Shown piece after piece: positions 42,674 to 50,983 of a DNA stretch of 64,000 nucleotides. Made by a program: the position numbers and the translations under genes. Origin of the DNA: JAJXWB01 sp964634325 (GTDB lineage Bacteria; Pseudomonadota; Alphaproteobacteria; Rhizobiales; Beijerinckiaceae). The DNA lies in assembly GCA_964634325.1 (NCBI GenBank), contig CAZWJF010000001.1, positions 124,001 to 188,000 of the forward strand. The letters are read 5' to 3'. Numbering within the stretch: position 1 is the stretch's first letter; every line of letters begins with the position of its first letter. The notes below the pieces were generated by a model. That model saw nothing but the letters and a program-made list of their open reading frames with translations. It had not been told where the DNA came from and made no database searches.

Positions 42674-43019
42674 TCGTTTCCTACTCTCCAAGAGAGAACG
42701 CCTGGGCCGCTCCGATGCGGCTGCCGGCGCGACGACAGAGCCCGCGGCGATTGCGCGGCGGGCAGGTCGCACGCGCGCCTGCAATCCCAATGCGCGGACA
42801 TATGCACGCGCCGCTCTCCCAATTTGCGCAGGCCTTTCAATTGAAAGTATCCAGCGACGACGCGCCGCTCCCGAAGCGCAAGCGCCGTTCAAGGCTTGGA
42901 TCGCCTACGGGTTGCGCCTGCGACGCCGATGCATCGAAACTCTGCGTCGCGCGCAGTTGACTTGACGACGACCCCTGCCGACAATCCATCAAAATCAAGG
43001 GATGAAACGGAGGGTGAAA
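42674..43019 (+). other. gene-free stretch before the liv operon
   Basis: About 346 bp after the tRNA. Short open frames here are not convincing. It presumably holds the tRNA 3' processing region and the liv promoter. I see no clear terminator, riboswitch or palindrome. Confidence 0.5.
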
Positions 43020-44252
43020 ATGCGCAAAATTTCTCTGCTGATCGGCGCGGCGGCTGCGCTGATGGCCAGCGCGGCGCTTGCGGAAGACACTGTAAAGCTC
43101 GGTTACATCGATCCGCTGTCCGGCGGCGGCGCATCGGTCGGCGAAGGCGGCCTCAAGACGTTCCAGTGGCTTGCCGACGAGATCAACGCGTCGGGCGGGC
43201 TGCTCGGCAAGAAGGTCGAGATTCTGCCGCTCGACGACAAGACCAATCCGCAGGAAGCCGTGGTTCAGGCGCAGAAGGCGATCGACGCCGGCGCCCGCTA
43301 CATCACGCAGGGCAACGGCTCCTCGGTCGCCGCGGCGCTGTCGGACTTCGTCACGAAATACAACGACCGCAACCCCGGCAAGGAAGTTCTGTTCTTCAAT
43401 TACGCCGCAGTCGATGACGCGTTGACCAACGAGAAATGCTCGTTCTGGCACTTCCGCTGGGACGCCAACTCGTCGATCAAGATGGCCGCGATCGCCAACT
43501 ATCTGAAGGCGCAGCCGAGCGTCAAAAAGGTCTACCTGATTAATCAGGACTATTCGTTCGGACAGGGCGTCAAGAAGCTGGCGCGTGAAATGCTCAAGGC
43601 GCAGCGGCCCGATGTCGAGATCGTCGGCGACGAACTGCATCCGCTGCTGAAGATCACGGACTTCGCGCCCTACGTCGCCAAGATCAAGGCCTCCGGCGCC
43701 GATTCCGTCATCACCGGCAACTGGGGACAGGACATCGCGCTGCTGCTGAAGGCGGCCGCCGACGCCGGGTTGCAGGTCAACTGGTACACCTATTACGCGG
43801 GCGGCGCGGGCGGCCCGACCGCGATCAAGCAGACGGGTCTTGCCGGCAAGATCCACGACATCGTCGAAGGCGACGCCAATACGGCGGTCGAGGCGGCGCA
43901 GAAGACCGAAGTCGAATTCCGCAAGAAGAACAACATCGGCATCTGGTATCCGCGCGCGTTCAACGAGATGCGCATGTTCGCGAAAGCGGTGAAGGAGGCC
44001 AATTCGCTCGATCCGAAAGCGGTGGCCGCCAAGCTCGAGGGCATGACGGCGGACGTGTTCGACGGCGGCAAGGGCACGATGCGCAAGGACGATCACCAGT
44101 TCTTCCAGGATATGTACGTCCGCTCGTTCGGGCCGCTGGCCGCTGGCCAGAAGTTCGATGAGGAAAACACGGGCTGGGGCTGGACGGTGAAGGGCAAGGT
44201 CGCCGCTGCGGACACCAACGTTCCGACGACCTGTAAGATGGAGCGGCCGTAA
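43020..44252 (+). CDS. livK: branched-chain amino acid/amide ABC importer, substrate-binding protein
   Basis: A 410-residue periplasmic protein with a signal peptide (cleavage near ALAED, residue 22). The LivK/AmiC-type bilobed fold is shown by VKLGYIDPLSGGGASVGEGGLKTFQWLADEINASGG, AIDAGARYITQGNGSSVAAAL and KKVYLINQDYSFGQGV. Ligand may be a branched-chain amino acid, amide or aromatic acid. GGAGGG 6 bases upstream decides the ATG at 43020. It is the first gene of a complete five-gene importer. Confidence 0.92.
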   Translation: MRKISLLIGAAAALMASAALAEDTVKLGYIDPLSGGGASVGEGGLKTFQWLADEINASGGLLGKKVEILPLDDKTNPQEAVVQAQKAIDAGARYITQGNGSSVAAALSDFVTKYNDRNPGKEVLFFNYAAVDDALTNEKCSFWHFRWDANSSIKMAAIANYLKAQPSVKKVYLINQDYSFGQGVKKLAREMLKAQRPDVEIVGDELHPLLKITDFAPYVAKIKASGADSVITGNWGQDIALLLKAAADAGLQVNWYTYYAGGAGGPTAIKQTGLAGKIHDIVEGDANTAVEAAQKTEVEFRKKNNIGIWYPRAFNEMRMFAKAVKEANSLDPKAVAAKLEGMTADVFDGGKGTMRKDDHQFFQDMYVRSFGPLAAGQKFDEENTGWGWTVKGKVAAADTNVPTTCKMERP

Positions 44253-44261
44253 AGGGTCTCC

Positions 44262-44381
44262 CCTTCTCCCCGCGTGCGGGGAGAAGGCGGCCCAAGGCTG
44301 GGCGAGGGGTCGACGAGCCCTCGCGTCTTTACTCAGGCCCCGCCCCTCATCCTTGCCCTCTCCCCGCATGCGGGGAGAGGG
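44262..44381. repeat. pair of REP-like palindromes (composite repeat)
   Basis: First palindrome 44262-44287: 12-base arms CCTTCTCCCCGC with a 2-base centre. Second palindrome 44356-44381: a perfect 26-bp dyad with half-site CCCTCTCCCCGCA. Between them GAGGGGTCGACGAGCC and GCCCCGCCCCTCATCC resemble the dispersed composite repeats of Hyphomicrobiales genomes. It fills the gap between livK and livH. Confidence 0.85.
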
Positions 44382-44408
44382 GACGACTTGCGTCAGTGTC
44401 AAAGCCCC

Positions 44409-45344
44409 ATGCTTCAACTCATCACCTTCTCGACGCTCAACGGCGTGCTCTACGGCATGCTGCTCTTTATGATGGCGAGCGGCCTCACGCTGATCTTCAG
44501 CATGATGGGCGTGCTGAACTTCGCGCACGCGTCGTTCTACATGGTCGGCGCCTATTTCGGCTTCGAGATATCGCGCCGCATCGGCTTCTGGCCGGGGTTC
44601 GTGATCGCGCCCATTCTGGTCGGCGTGGTGGGCGCGTTGATCGAACGCTTCTGTCTCAGGCCAGTTCATCGCTTCGGACACGTCGCCGAACTGCTGTTCA
44701 CGTTCGGACTGGCTTTTGTCATCGAAGAATTGGTCAACATGATCTGGGGCAAGTTGCCCGTCGACTACCGCGTTCCGCCGTCGCTCGACTTCGTGGCCTT
44801 TCGCCTGTTCGACACGACCTATCCCGCCTATCGCATGTTCATGCTTGCGACCGCGGTCGCGATGTTCATCTTCCTCGTGCTCGTCCTCAAGAGGACGCGG
44901 GTCGGTCTGATCATCCAGGCGTCGCTGACGCATCCGAACATGGTGGCCATGCTCGGCCACGACGTTCCCACCGTCTTCATGATGGTGTTCGGCGTCGGCG
45001 CGGCGCTCGCGGGCCTTGCTGGCGTGATCGCCGGCCCCGCGCTGGTCACGCAGCCGTCCATGGCCGCGCTGCTCGGACCGATCCTGTTTGTCGTGATCGT
45101 CGTCGGCGGGCTCGGGTCGCTGGGCGGCGCATTCTTCGCATCGCTGCTGATTGGCCTCGTCCAGACATTCGCCGTCGCGATCAACGTGTCGCTCGCCGAC
45201 CTTGTCGGGTCCGGCCCTGCTTCGCTCCTGGGCGAGTTGGGCAGCGTTCCGCTGGCGCAGATCGCGCCGCTTCTGCCTTATCTTCTGCTGGTGCTCGTGC
45301 TCGTCTTCAAGCCGACCGGCCTTTTCGGGAATCGTGAATCGTGA
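44409..45344 (+). CDS. livH: branched-chain amino acid ABC importer permease LivH
   Basis: A 311-residue inner-membrane protein with eight or nine helices. Family segments: TFSTLNGVLYGMLLFMMASGLTLIFSMMGVLNFAHASFYMVGAYF at the N-terminus, GLIIQASLTHPNMVAMLGHDV as the coupling loop, and FVVIVVGGLGSLGGAFFASLLIGL towards the end. It pairs with LivM. It follows livK after a palindromic repeat and overlaps livM by 4 bases. Confidence 0.94.
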   Translation: MLQLITFSTLNGVLYGMLLFMMASGLTLIFSMMGVLNFAHASFYMVGAYFGFEISRRIGFWPGFVIAPILVGVVGALIERFCLRPVHRFGHVAELLFTFGLAFVIEELVNMIWGKLPVDYRVPPSLDFVAFRLFDTTYPAYRMFMLATAVAMFIFLVLVLKRTRVGLIIQASLTHPNMVAMLGHDVPTVFMMVFGVGAALAGLAGVIAGPALVTQPSMAALLGPILFVVIVVGGLGSLGGAFFASLLIGLVQTFAVAINVSLADLVGSGPASLLGELGSVPLAQIAPLLPYLLLVLVLVFKPTGLFGNRES

Positions 45345-46594
45345 GCGAGGGCCTGCGCACCACTCTCGCCTTCGTCGCGTTTGCGCTGGTTCTCGCGCTC
45401 GCGCCAATGGCGTTTTCGTCGGGGACGGCGATCACGATGATGAGCCTGATGGGCATCATGATCATCTTCTCGCTGTCCTACAACATGCTGCTCGGGCAAA
45501 CCGGGCTGCTGTCGTTCGGCCACGCGGTTTATTACGGCCTTGCCGGGTTCTGCGCCGCGCACGCCGTCAATTACATCGCGCGCAACAAACTCGGCGCGCC
45601 GTTGCCGCTCGTGCCGATCGTCGGCGCTTTGGCCGGTCTGTTCTTCGGAATCGTGTTCGGCTCCATTTCGACGCGGCGCGCGGGCACCGTGTTTTCGATG
45701 ATCTCGCTCGGCCTCGGCGAACTGGTCGCATCGTTCGCGGGCATCCAGCGTTCGTTCTTCGGCGGAGAGGACGGCATCGCCATCAACCGTACGAAGCTTC
45801 CGGCGTTTCTGGGTTACAAGTTCGGCCCGCAGATTCAGGTCTACTACCTGATCGCCGTGTGGTGCCTGATCTGCGTCGCGCTGATGTACGCCATCACGCG
45901 CACGCCGTTCGGCCGCATGTGCAACGCCGTGCGAGACAATCCGGAACGCGTCGAATTCGTCGGCTATTCAGCGCAACGCGTTCGGTTCACAGCGTTTGCC
46001 CTGTCGGCGGCGTTCGCCGGGGTCGGCGGCGCGCTCGCCGCCGTCAATTTCGAGCTGATGAACGCGCAGGCGATCGGGGCAGGGCAATCCGGCATGGTTC
46101 TTCTCATGACGTTCGTCGGCGGCATCGGCCATTTCATCGGTCCGATCATCGGGGCCGTGCTGATCACGTTCCTGCAGATATCGCTGTCTGACATCACCAA
46201 AGCCTGGATGTTGTACTTCGGCCTGATGTTCATTCTGGTCGTCATGTTCGCGCCGGGCGGCATCGCAGGATGGCTTGCGCTACACGCGCCGCTGCTGAAG
46301 GGCGGCCGCATCTTCAGACTCGCGCCGGCCTATGCGCTTGCGGCTGCGCCTCTTGCGGCGATGGTCGCCGGCGGCATCCTGCTCATCGAACTGGCGCACC
46401 ACATGCTCGTCGAAGCCCAGACCGACGGCTCGAAGATGTCGGTGTTCCACATTCCCATGGACGGCGCGAGTTTCGGGCCGTGGCTTGTCGCGGCGGCGCT
46501 GTTCTTCGGCGGGGCGTTCGGCTTGCGTGCGGTCTGGCCGAAGATCGGCGACGCGTGGGCCGCCGCTACGGCCGGCATGGGAGCCAAGTCATGA
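45341..46594 (+). CDS. livM: branched-chain amino acid ABC importer permease LivM, C-terminally extended
   Basis: A 417-residue permease. The conserved body ends near residue 310 with FAPGGIAGWLALHAP; features are YNMLLGQTGLLSFGHAVYYGLAG, FGRMCNAVRDNPERVEFVGYSAQRVRF and MTFVGGIGHFIGPIIGAVLITF. About 100 residues follow with two further hydrophobic segments (PAYALAAAPLAAMVAGGILLIELAHHM and GPWLVAAALFFGGAFGLRAVW) not needed in typical LivM. GTG start overlapping livH. It overlaps livG by 4 bases. Confidence 0.92.
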   Translation: MSEGLRTTLAFVAFALVLALAPMAFSSGTAITMMSLMGIMIIFSLSYNMLLGQTGLLSFGHAVYYGLAGFCAAHAVNYIARNKLGAPLPLVPIVGALAGLFFGIVFGSISTRRAGTVFSMISLGLGELVASFAGIQRSFFGGEDGIAINRTKLPAFLGYKFGPQIQVYYLIAVWCLICVALMYAITRTPFGRMCNAVRDNPERVEFVGYSAQRVRFTAFALSAAFAGVGGALAAVNFELMNAQAIGAGQSGMVLLMTFVGGIGHFIGPIIGAVLITFLQISLSDITKAWMLYFGLMFILVVMFAPGGIAGWLALHAPLLKGGRIFRLAPAYALAAAPLAAMVAGGILLIELAHHMLVEAQTDGSKMSVFHIPMDGASFGPWLVAAALFFGGAFGLRAVWPKIGDAWAAATAGMGAKS

Positions 46595-47343
46595 CGGCGG
46601 CTCTGTCGCTCAAGGACGTCCGCAAGAATTTCGGGCCGACCGAGATCATTCGCGGACTCGATCTCGACATCGCCGCCGGGGAGCGTCACGCGATCATCGG
46701 GCCGAACGGCGCCGGCAAGTCGACGATGTTCCATCTCATCAGCGGCCGCATAAAGGTCACGAGCGGGTCGATCCGGCTGAAGGGCGAGGAGATCGTCGGT
46801 CTCGAACCCTATGAGATCAACCGGCGCGGGTTGTCGCGCTCGTTCCAGGTCACCAACATCTTTCCGAAGCTGTCGGTGTTCGAAAATATCCGCTGCGGCG
46901 TATTGTGGTCGCTGGGCTATCGCTATTCGTTCTGGCGGTTCGTCGACCGCCTGCGCGACGCAAACCAGCGGGCGAACGACGTGATGGAGTTGATCGGGCT
47001 CGGCGCGCGGCGCGATACGCCGGCTGGCATCCTCACCTACGCAGAACAGCGCGCGCTCGAAATCGGCATCACCATCGCGGGCGGCGCGGATTTCATCATG
47101 CTGGACGAGCCGACCGCCGGCATGAGCGCGGCCGAGACGGAGCAGGCCGTCGCCCTGATCCGCAAAATCTCCGAAGGCAGGACGCTGGTCATGGTCGAAC
47201 ACGACATGAGCGTCGTCTTCGGCCTCGCCGATCGCATCTCCGTGCTGGTCTACGGTCAGATCATCGCCACAGGTTCGCCGTCGGAGATACGCGCCAACAA
47301 GGCGGTGCGCGAAGCCTATCTGGGCGAGGAACAGCACGCATGA
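46591..47343 (+). CDS. livG: branched-chain amino acid ABC importer ATPase LivG
   Basis: A 250-residue ATPase: Walker A GPNGAGKST, Walker B FIMLDEPTAGM and H-loop VEHDMSVVF. The signature is LTYAEQRALEI, a LivG-type variant of LSGGQ. The C-terminal GSPSEIRANKAVREAYLGE is diagnostic for LivG. Its P-loop is intact, unlike its partner LivF. 4-base overlaps on both sides. Confidence 0.94.
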   Translation: MTAALSLKDVRKNFGPTEIIRGLDLDIAAGERHAIIGPNGAGKSTMFHLISGRIKVTSGSIRLKGEEIVGLEPYEINRRGLSRSFQVTNIFPKLSVFENIRCGVLWSLGYRYSFWRFVDRLRDANQRANDVMELIGLGARRDTPAGILTYAEQRALEIGITIAGGADFIMLDEPTAGMSAAETEQAVALIRKISEGRTLVMVEHDMSVVFGLADRISVLVYGQIIATGSPSEIRANKAVREAYLGEEQHA

Positions 47344-48044
47344 CCGCGCTTCTCGAAGTCGAAAACCTCAACGCCTACTATGGCAAGAGCCACATCCTAC
47401 AGGGCGTGGATTTTTCCGTGCGCGAAGGGGAGATCGTGTCTTTGCTCGGGCGCAACGGCGTAGGTCGTTCGACCACGATCAAGGCGATCATGGGCGACGT
47501 TCCGCCCCAGGGCTCCATCCGCTTCAAGGGCCGCGAGATCGCTGGCATGAAGCCGCATCAGGTCGCGCGGCTCGGTCTCGGCTACGTGCCGGAGAATCGC
47601 GACATATTTCCGACTCTCACTGTTCGGCAAAACCTGCTGCTCGGCCAGAAGTCGGCCAGACAGACCGGCCGATGGGCGATGAGCGACATGTTCGCAATTT
47701 TCCCGCGCCTGGAGGAGCGCGCCGATACGGCGGCCGGCGTGCTTTCCGGCGGCGAACAGCAAATGCTCACCATGTGCCGCACGCTGATGGGCGATCCGGA
47801 TCTCGTCATGATCGACGAGCCGACCGAAGGGCTGGCGCCGATGATGGTGGAGCTTGTCGGCAAATTGCTGGGCGAAATCGCCGGTCGCGGAATTTCGATC
47901 CTGCTGGTCGAGCAAAAGCTGACGATTGCGCTCAAGATCAGCCACAGGCTCTATGTGATGGGGCACGGACGGATCGTGTTCGAGGGCACTCCGGAGCAAT
48001 TCGCTGCGGACACGAATGTTCGTCAGCAATGGCTCGAGGTTTGA
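47340..48044 (+). CDS. livF: branched-chain amino acid ABC importer ATPase LivF with Arg in the P-loop
   Basis: A 234-residue ATPase with LivF features: LLEVENLNAYYGKSHILQGVDFSV, GLGYVPENRDIFPTLTVRQNL, signature LSGGEQQML, Walker B LVMIDEPTEGLAP and VEQKLTIAL. The Walker A reads GRNGVGRST: Arg43 (codon 47466-47468) replaces the lysine that contacts ATP phosphates. The H-loop has Gln (VEQK), as in normal LivF. With intact LivG the transporter could run on one competent site. Last gene of the operon. Confidence 0.93.
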   Translation: MTALLEVENLNAYYGKSHILQGVDFSVREGEIVSLLGRNGVGRSTTIKAIMGDVPPQGSIRFKGREIAGMKPHQVARLGLGYVPENRDIFPTLTVRQNLLLGQKSARQTGRWAMSDMFAIFPRLEERADTAAGVLSGGEQQMLTMCRTLMGDPDLVMIDEPTEGLAPMMVELVGKLLGEIAGRGISILLVEQKLTIALKISHRLYVMGHGRIVFEGTPEQFAADTNVRQQWLEV

Positions 48045-48129
48045 GCCGCTCGGTCGAACGCGCGCAGTCTTGTCGCAATCCTGTGCAACGGACTAGTCTT
48101 TCGTCTGTTTGAGCGCAGGAGTCGATCTC

Positions 48130-48618
48130 ATGTCCGACATGGTCGCAATCGTTTATCCGTCCGAGGCGACGGCCGAGGAGATGCGCAAGAAAATTCTCGA
48201 CCTGCAGAAGGAATATGTCATCGAACTCGGCGACGCGGCGATCGCCGTCAAGCACGAGGACGGCAAGGTCAAGCTCAATCAGTTGATCAACACAACGGCG
48301 GCGGGAGCGCTGTCCGGCGGCTTCTGGGGCAGCCTGATAGGCCTCATCTTCCTCAACCCGCTGCTCGGCGCAGCGGTGGGCGCGGCGTCCGGCGCGCTTG
48401 GCGGCGCGCTGACCGACTACGGCATCAACGACGCCTTCATGAAGGACCTCGCGTCGAACCTCCAGCCGGGAAACGCCGCGCTGTTTCTCGAGATTCGCAA
48501 GATGACCGACGACAAGGTGCTCGACGCCATGCGCGGCACCGGCGGCGTCGTGCTGCGGACCTCGCTCGACAAGACCAAGGAACAAGCGCTGCGCGACGCG
48601 CTCGCCGGCAAGGCCTAG
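48130..48618 (+). CDS. DUF1269 family membrane-associated protein
   Basis: A 162-residue protein starting MSDMVAIVYPSEATAEEMRKKILDLQKEYVIELGDAAIAVKHEDGKVKLNQ, then a Gly/Ala-rich hydrophobic hairpin (AGALSGGFWGSLIGLIFLNPLLGAAVGAASGALGGAL) and a C-terminal helix. This is the DUF1269 pattern; such proteins may sit at membranes with a glycine-zipper-like hairpin. Function unknown. AGGAG supports the start at 48130 over an ATG at 48109. Confidence 0.85.
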   Translation: MSDMVAIVYPSEATAEEMRKKILDLQKEYVIELGDAAIAVKHEDGKVKLNQLINTTAAGALSGGFWGSLIGLIFLNPLLGAAVGAASGALGGALTDYGINDAFMKDLASNLQPGNAALFLEIRKMTDDKVLDAMRGTGGVVLRTSLDKTKEQALRDALAGKA

Positions 48619-48676
48619 GGCGTCGAAAGGCGTCTCCGGCCTGCCGACGCTGTCGGACGACATGCTTGCGGCTTAA

Positions 48677-48702
48677 GAATGATATGTTATAACATATCAT
48701 TC
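48677..48702. promoter_or_regulatory. perfect 26-bp palindrome, Zur-box-like operator
   Basis: The half-site GAATGATATGTTA is followed by its exact reverse complement. The core ATGTTATAACAT resembles proteobacterial zinc-uptake regulator (Zur) boxes. It is an AT-rich island in GC-rich DNA, about 176 bp upstream of the porin ATG and after the DUF1269 stop. Confidence 0.7.
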
Positions 48703-48818
48703 AATCGCGCTGTGGAGACGCTCGATGGGTCGTCTCGCGCAAAGCTCCGTGGACAAGAATTCAGGATGGACGGCTGCGTATTCTGTTTTTGGACCAAGTT
48801 TAAATAGCCGAGTTTGCG

Positions 48819-48846
48819 TTGACCCTCGACCTTCTTGATCTTTAAA
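48819..48846 (+). promoter_or_regulatory. candidate promoter for the porin gene
   Basis: TTGACC (48819-48824) and TTTAAA (48841-48846) are separated by 16 bases, 32 bp before the porin ATG. Weak evidence based on hexamers only. Confidence 0.4.
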
Positions 48847-48878
48847 CGTGAATCAACCGAACCGATCAGGATGATTCA

Positions 48879-50297
48879 ATGCCCGCTTCTCTAGCCGTAC
48901 TGAGCAGCCGGCGCGCCTCTCGACTGGCGCTCGCCTTCGCCTTCGCGGCTCACGCCAGCGTCGCGCTGGCGGACGACGAATTGCAGCCGAGCCTGCCGCA
49001 ACCGTCCGTCGCGACCTCGCTGCCCGAACCGCTGAAGACGTTCGGCGGCTTGCGTCCTTGGCTGTACGATCGCGGCATTACCTTCGCCTTCAACTATCAG
49101 CAGGATCTGCTCGGCGCGACCACGGGCGGAGTGCGGCGCGGCACGACCTATATGGGTCGTCTCGAAGGCGTTGTGGAAGTCGATCTCGAAAAGGCCTTCG
49201 GCTGGACCGGAGCGCTGTTCCACGTGGGCGCTTACCAGATTCACGGCATGGGGCTGTCGCGGCATTTCCTGCAGACGATCCAGCCAGTGTCCGATCTGGA
49301 GGCGCTGGCGACGACGCGGCTCAACGAAATCTGGATCGAGCAGAAATTCGGCGACAAGGCGTCGCTCCGCATCGGCCAGCTCGCGGCGGACGCCGAGTTC
49401 TTCCTGACGCCGTTCCACGCCTTGCCGGTCGGCGGCGCCTACGGCTGGCCGGCCATTCTCGCGCCGAACCTGCCGAACGGCGGCCCGGCCTATCCCTTCG
49501 CCTCGCCGGGCGCGCGCGTGAAAATCCAGCCGACCGACAACATCGTCGTGAAGGCCGCGATCTACGACGGCGACCCTGTCGGCCCGTCCTGCACGACCGA
49601 TCCGCAGAAGTGCAACCGCAACGGGATCAACTTCCGAATGCGCGATCCGGCCTTCGTCATCGCCGAGTCTGAAGTCGGCTACGAACTGCCGGCGCAGGGC
49701 GGACTGACCGGACATACGCGGATCGGCGGCTGGAAGCATTTCGGGCGCTTCGCCGACAAGCGGTTCGATATTTTCGGCGTGCCGCTCGCCAGCCCCGCCA
49801 GCGTCGGTCTCGGCTTTCAGCATCGCGGCGATCACGGCCTGTACGCCACGTTCGATCAGCAGATCTACCGTCCCGGCAAAGAAAAGGACGACGCCGATAA
49901 GGGCATATTCGTCTATGGCCGCATCGCTGGCGCGCCGGGCGACCGCAATCAGGTCAGTTTCTATTTCGACGGCGGCGTGAACTTCGTGGGGCTCTTGCCC
50001 GGCCGGCCAAACGACCAGTTCGGGTTCATGGGGGCTTACGCCCGGATCAGCCCGGGCATACAGGCGAACGACTGGGATACGCGTCTGTTCTCGGCGTCGT
50101 TCGGGCCAATCCACGATTACGAGGCGCTTTTGCAGGCCACCTATTCGATCCAAATCGTCCCTGGCTGGAACCTTCAGCCGAACATCCAGTACGTCATGCA
50201 TCCCGGCGGGCACGTCGTCGATCCGACCGATCCATTGGGTCAGCGCGCGGCGCGCAACGCCCTCGTGCTCGGACTGCGCTCGTCGATCAAGTACTGA
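48879..50297 (+). CDS. OprB-type (carbohydrate-selective) porin
   Basis: A 472-residue outer-membrane beta-barrel with signal peptide (cleavage near VALADD, residue 32). OprB-like segments include LYDRGITFAFNYQQDLLGATTGG, WTGALFHVGAYQIHG, NEIWIEQKFGDKASLRIGQLAADAEF, QVSFYFDGGVNFVGLLPGRPNDQFG and the terminal barrel strand ALVLGLRSSIKY with aromatic end. The family lets sugars cross the outer membrane, but the Zur-like palindrome upstream suggests a link with zinc limitation. The gene stands alone. Confidence 0.88.
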   Translation: MPASLAVLSSRRASRLALAFAFAAHASVALADDELQPSLPQPSVATSLPEPLKTFGGLRPWLYDRGITFAFNYQQDLLGATTGGVRRGTTYMGRLEGVVEVDLEKAFGWTGALFHVGAYQIHGMGLSRHFLQTIQPVSDLEALATTRLNEIWIEQKFGDKASLRIGQLAADAEFFLTPFHALPVGGAYGWPAILAPNLPNGGPAYPFASPGARVKIQPTDNIVVKAAIYDGDPVGPSCTTDPQKCNRNGINFRMRDPAFVIAESEVGYELPAQGGLTGHTRIGGWKHFGRFADKRFDIFGVPLASPASVGLGFQHRGDHGLYATFDQQIYRPGKEKDDADKGIFVYGRIAGAPGDRNQVSFYFDGGVNFVGLLPGRPNDQFGFMGAYARISPGIQANDWDTRLFSASFGPIHDYEALLQATYSIQIVPGWNLQPNIQYVMHPGGHVVDPTDPLGQRAARNALVLGLRSSIKY

Positions 50298-50367
50298 ACC
50301 GGAGCGTTTGACGCGGGCGGCGCGACGCGCGATGCAAGATCATCTCCTGCATCTTCCGCGAGGCCCC

Positions 50368-50928
50368 ATGCCATTGCCGCAACCCGTCGCCCGTCGCCAC
50401 ATCCACAGCCGCACCGTGCAATGCGAGGGCTATCTGCGCGAGGACGGCCTGTGGGAGGTCGAGGCCGCGCTGCTCGACGTCAAGCCGTTCGCGCATGACG
50501 ATTTCGAGCGCGGGCGCCGTCAGCCGGGCGATCCCGTGCACAAGATGTCGATCCGCCTCGCGGTCGACGATCATCTGGTGATCGTGGAAGCGTCGGCCGC
50601 CATGGACGACGTGCCTTACGCCACTTGCAACGACGTGCCGCCGCGCGTGGCGGCGCTGGTGGGATTGAAACTCGGCGGCGGCTGGCGCGCGGCGGTGCGC
50701 GCGCGGCTCGACAAGCGCGCGGCCTGCACGCATCTGACCGAACTGATCGGCCCTGCGATCACGACGTTGTTCCAATCCATGTCGTATCGCGACATGGAGA
50801 CCCTGAGCGCGGACAGGAAGAATACGCGCGCGCAGAAACCCTATTTCGTGGACGGCTGCTGGTCGTGGCGCGCCGACGGGCCGACGCTGAGGAAATACTT
50901 TCCGCAGTTTGTCGAGGGGGCGGAGTAG
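50368..50928 (+). CDS. DUF2889 family protein
   Basis: A 186-residue protein: MPLPQPVARRHIHSRTVQCEGYLREDGLWEVEAALLDVKPF, then HKMSIRLAVDDHLVIVEASAAMDDVPYATCNDV and HLTELIGPAITTLFQSM. This is DUF2889, often near acyl-CoA or aromatic catabolism genes; function unknown. It starts at 50368 with GAGG upstream; an upstream in-frame codon at 50308 is less likely. Converges on the thiolase gene. Confidence 0.85.
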   Translation: MPLPQPVARRHIHSRTVQCEGYLREDGLWEVEAALLDVKPFAHDDFERGRRQPGDPVHKMSIRLAVDDHLVIVEASAAMDDVPYATCNDVPPRVAALVGLKLGGGWRAAVRARLDKRAACTHLTELIGPAITTLFQSMSYRDMETLSADRKNTRAQKPYFVDGCWSWRADGPTLRKYFPQFVEGAE

Positions 50929-50983
50929 GGCGGGCTTCGCCCCTGCCCAAGAGGGGAGGGGAGAAGACGCATGGGCGGCGCGC

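Noticed and set aside
44262..44381. Terminator after livK
   Set aside because: Both palindromes lack a T-run and resemble dispersed repeats; the remaining liv genes follow directly.
42837..45407. An 856-codon minus-strand open frame
   Set aside because: It is antisense to livK and livH and has only low-complexity Arg/His/Glu-rich sequence without a known motif.
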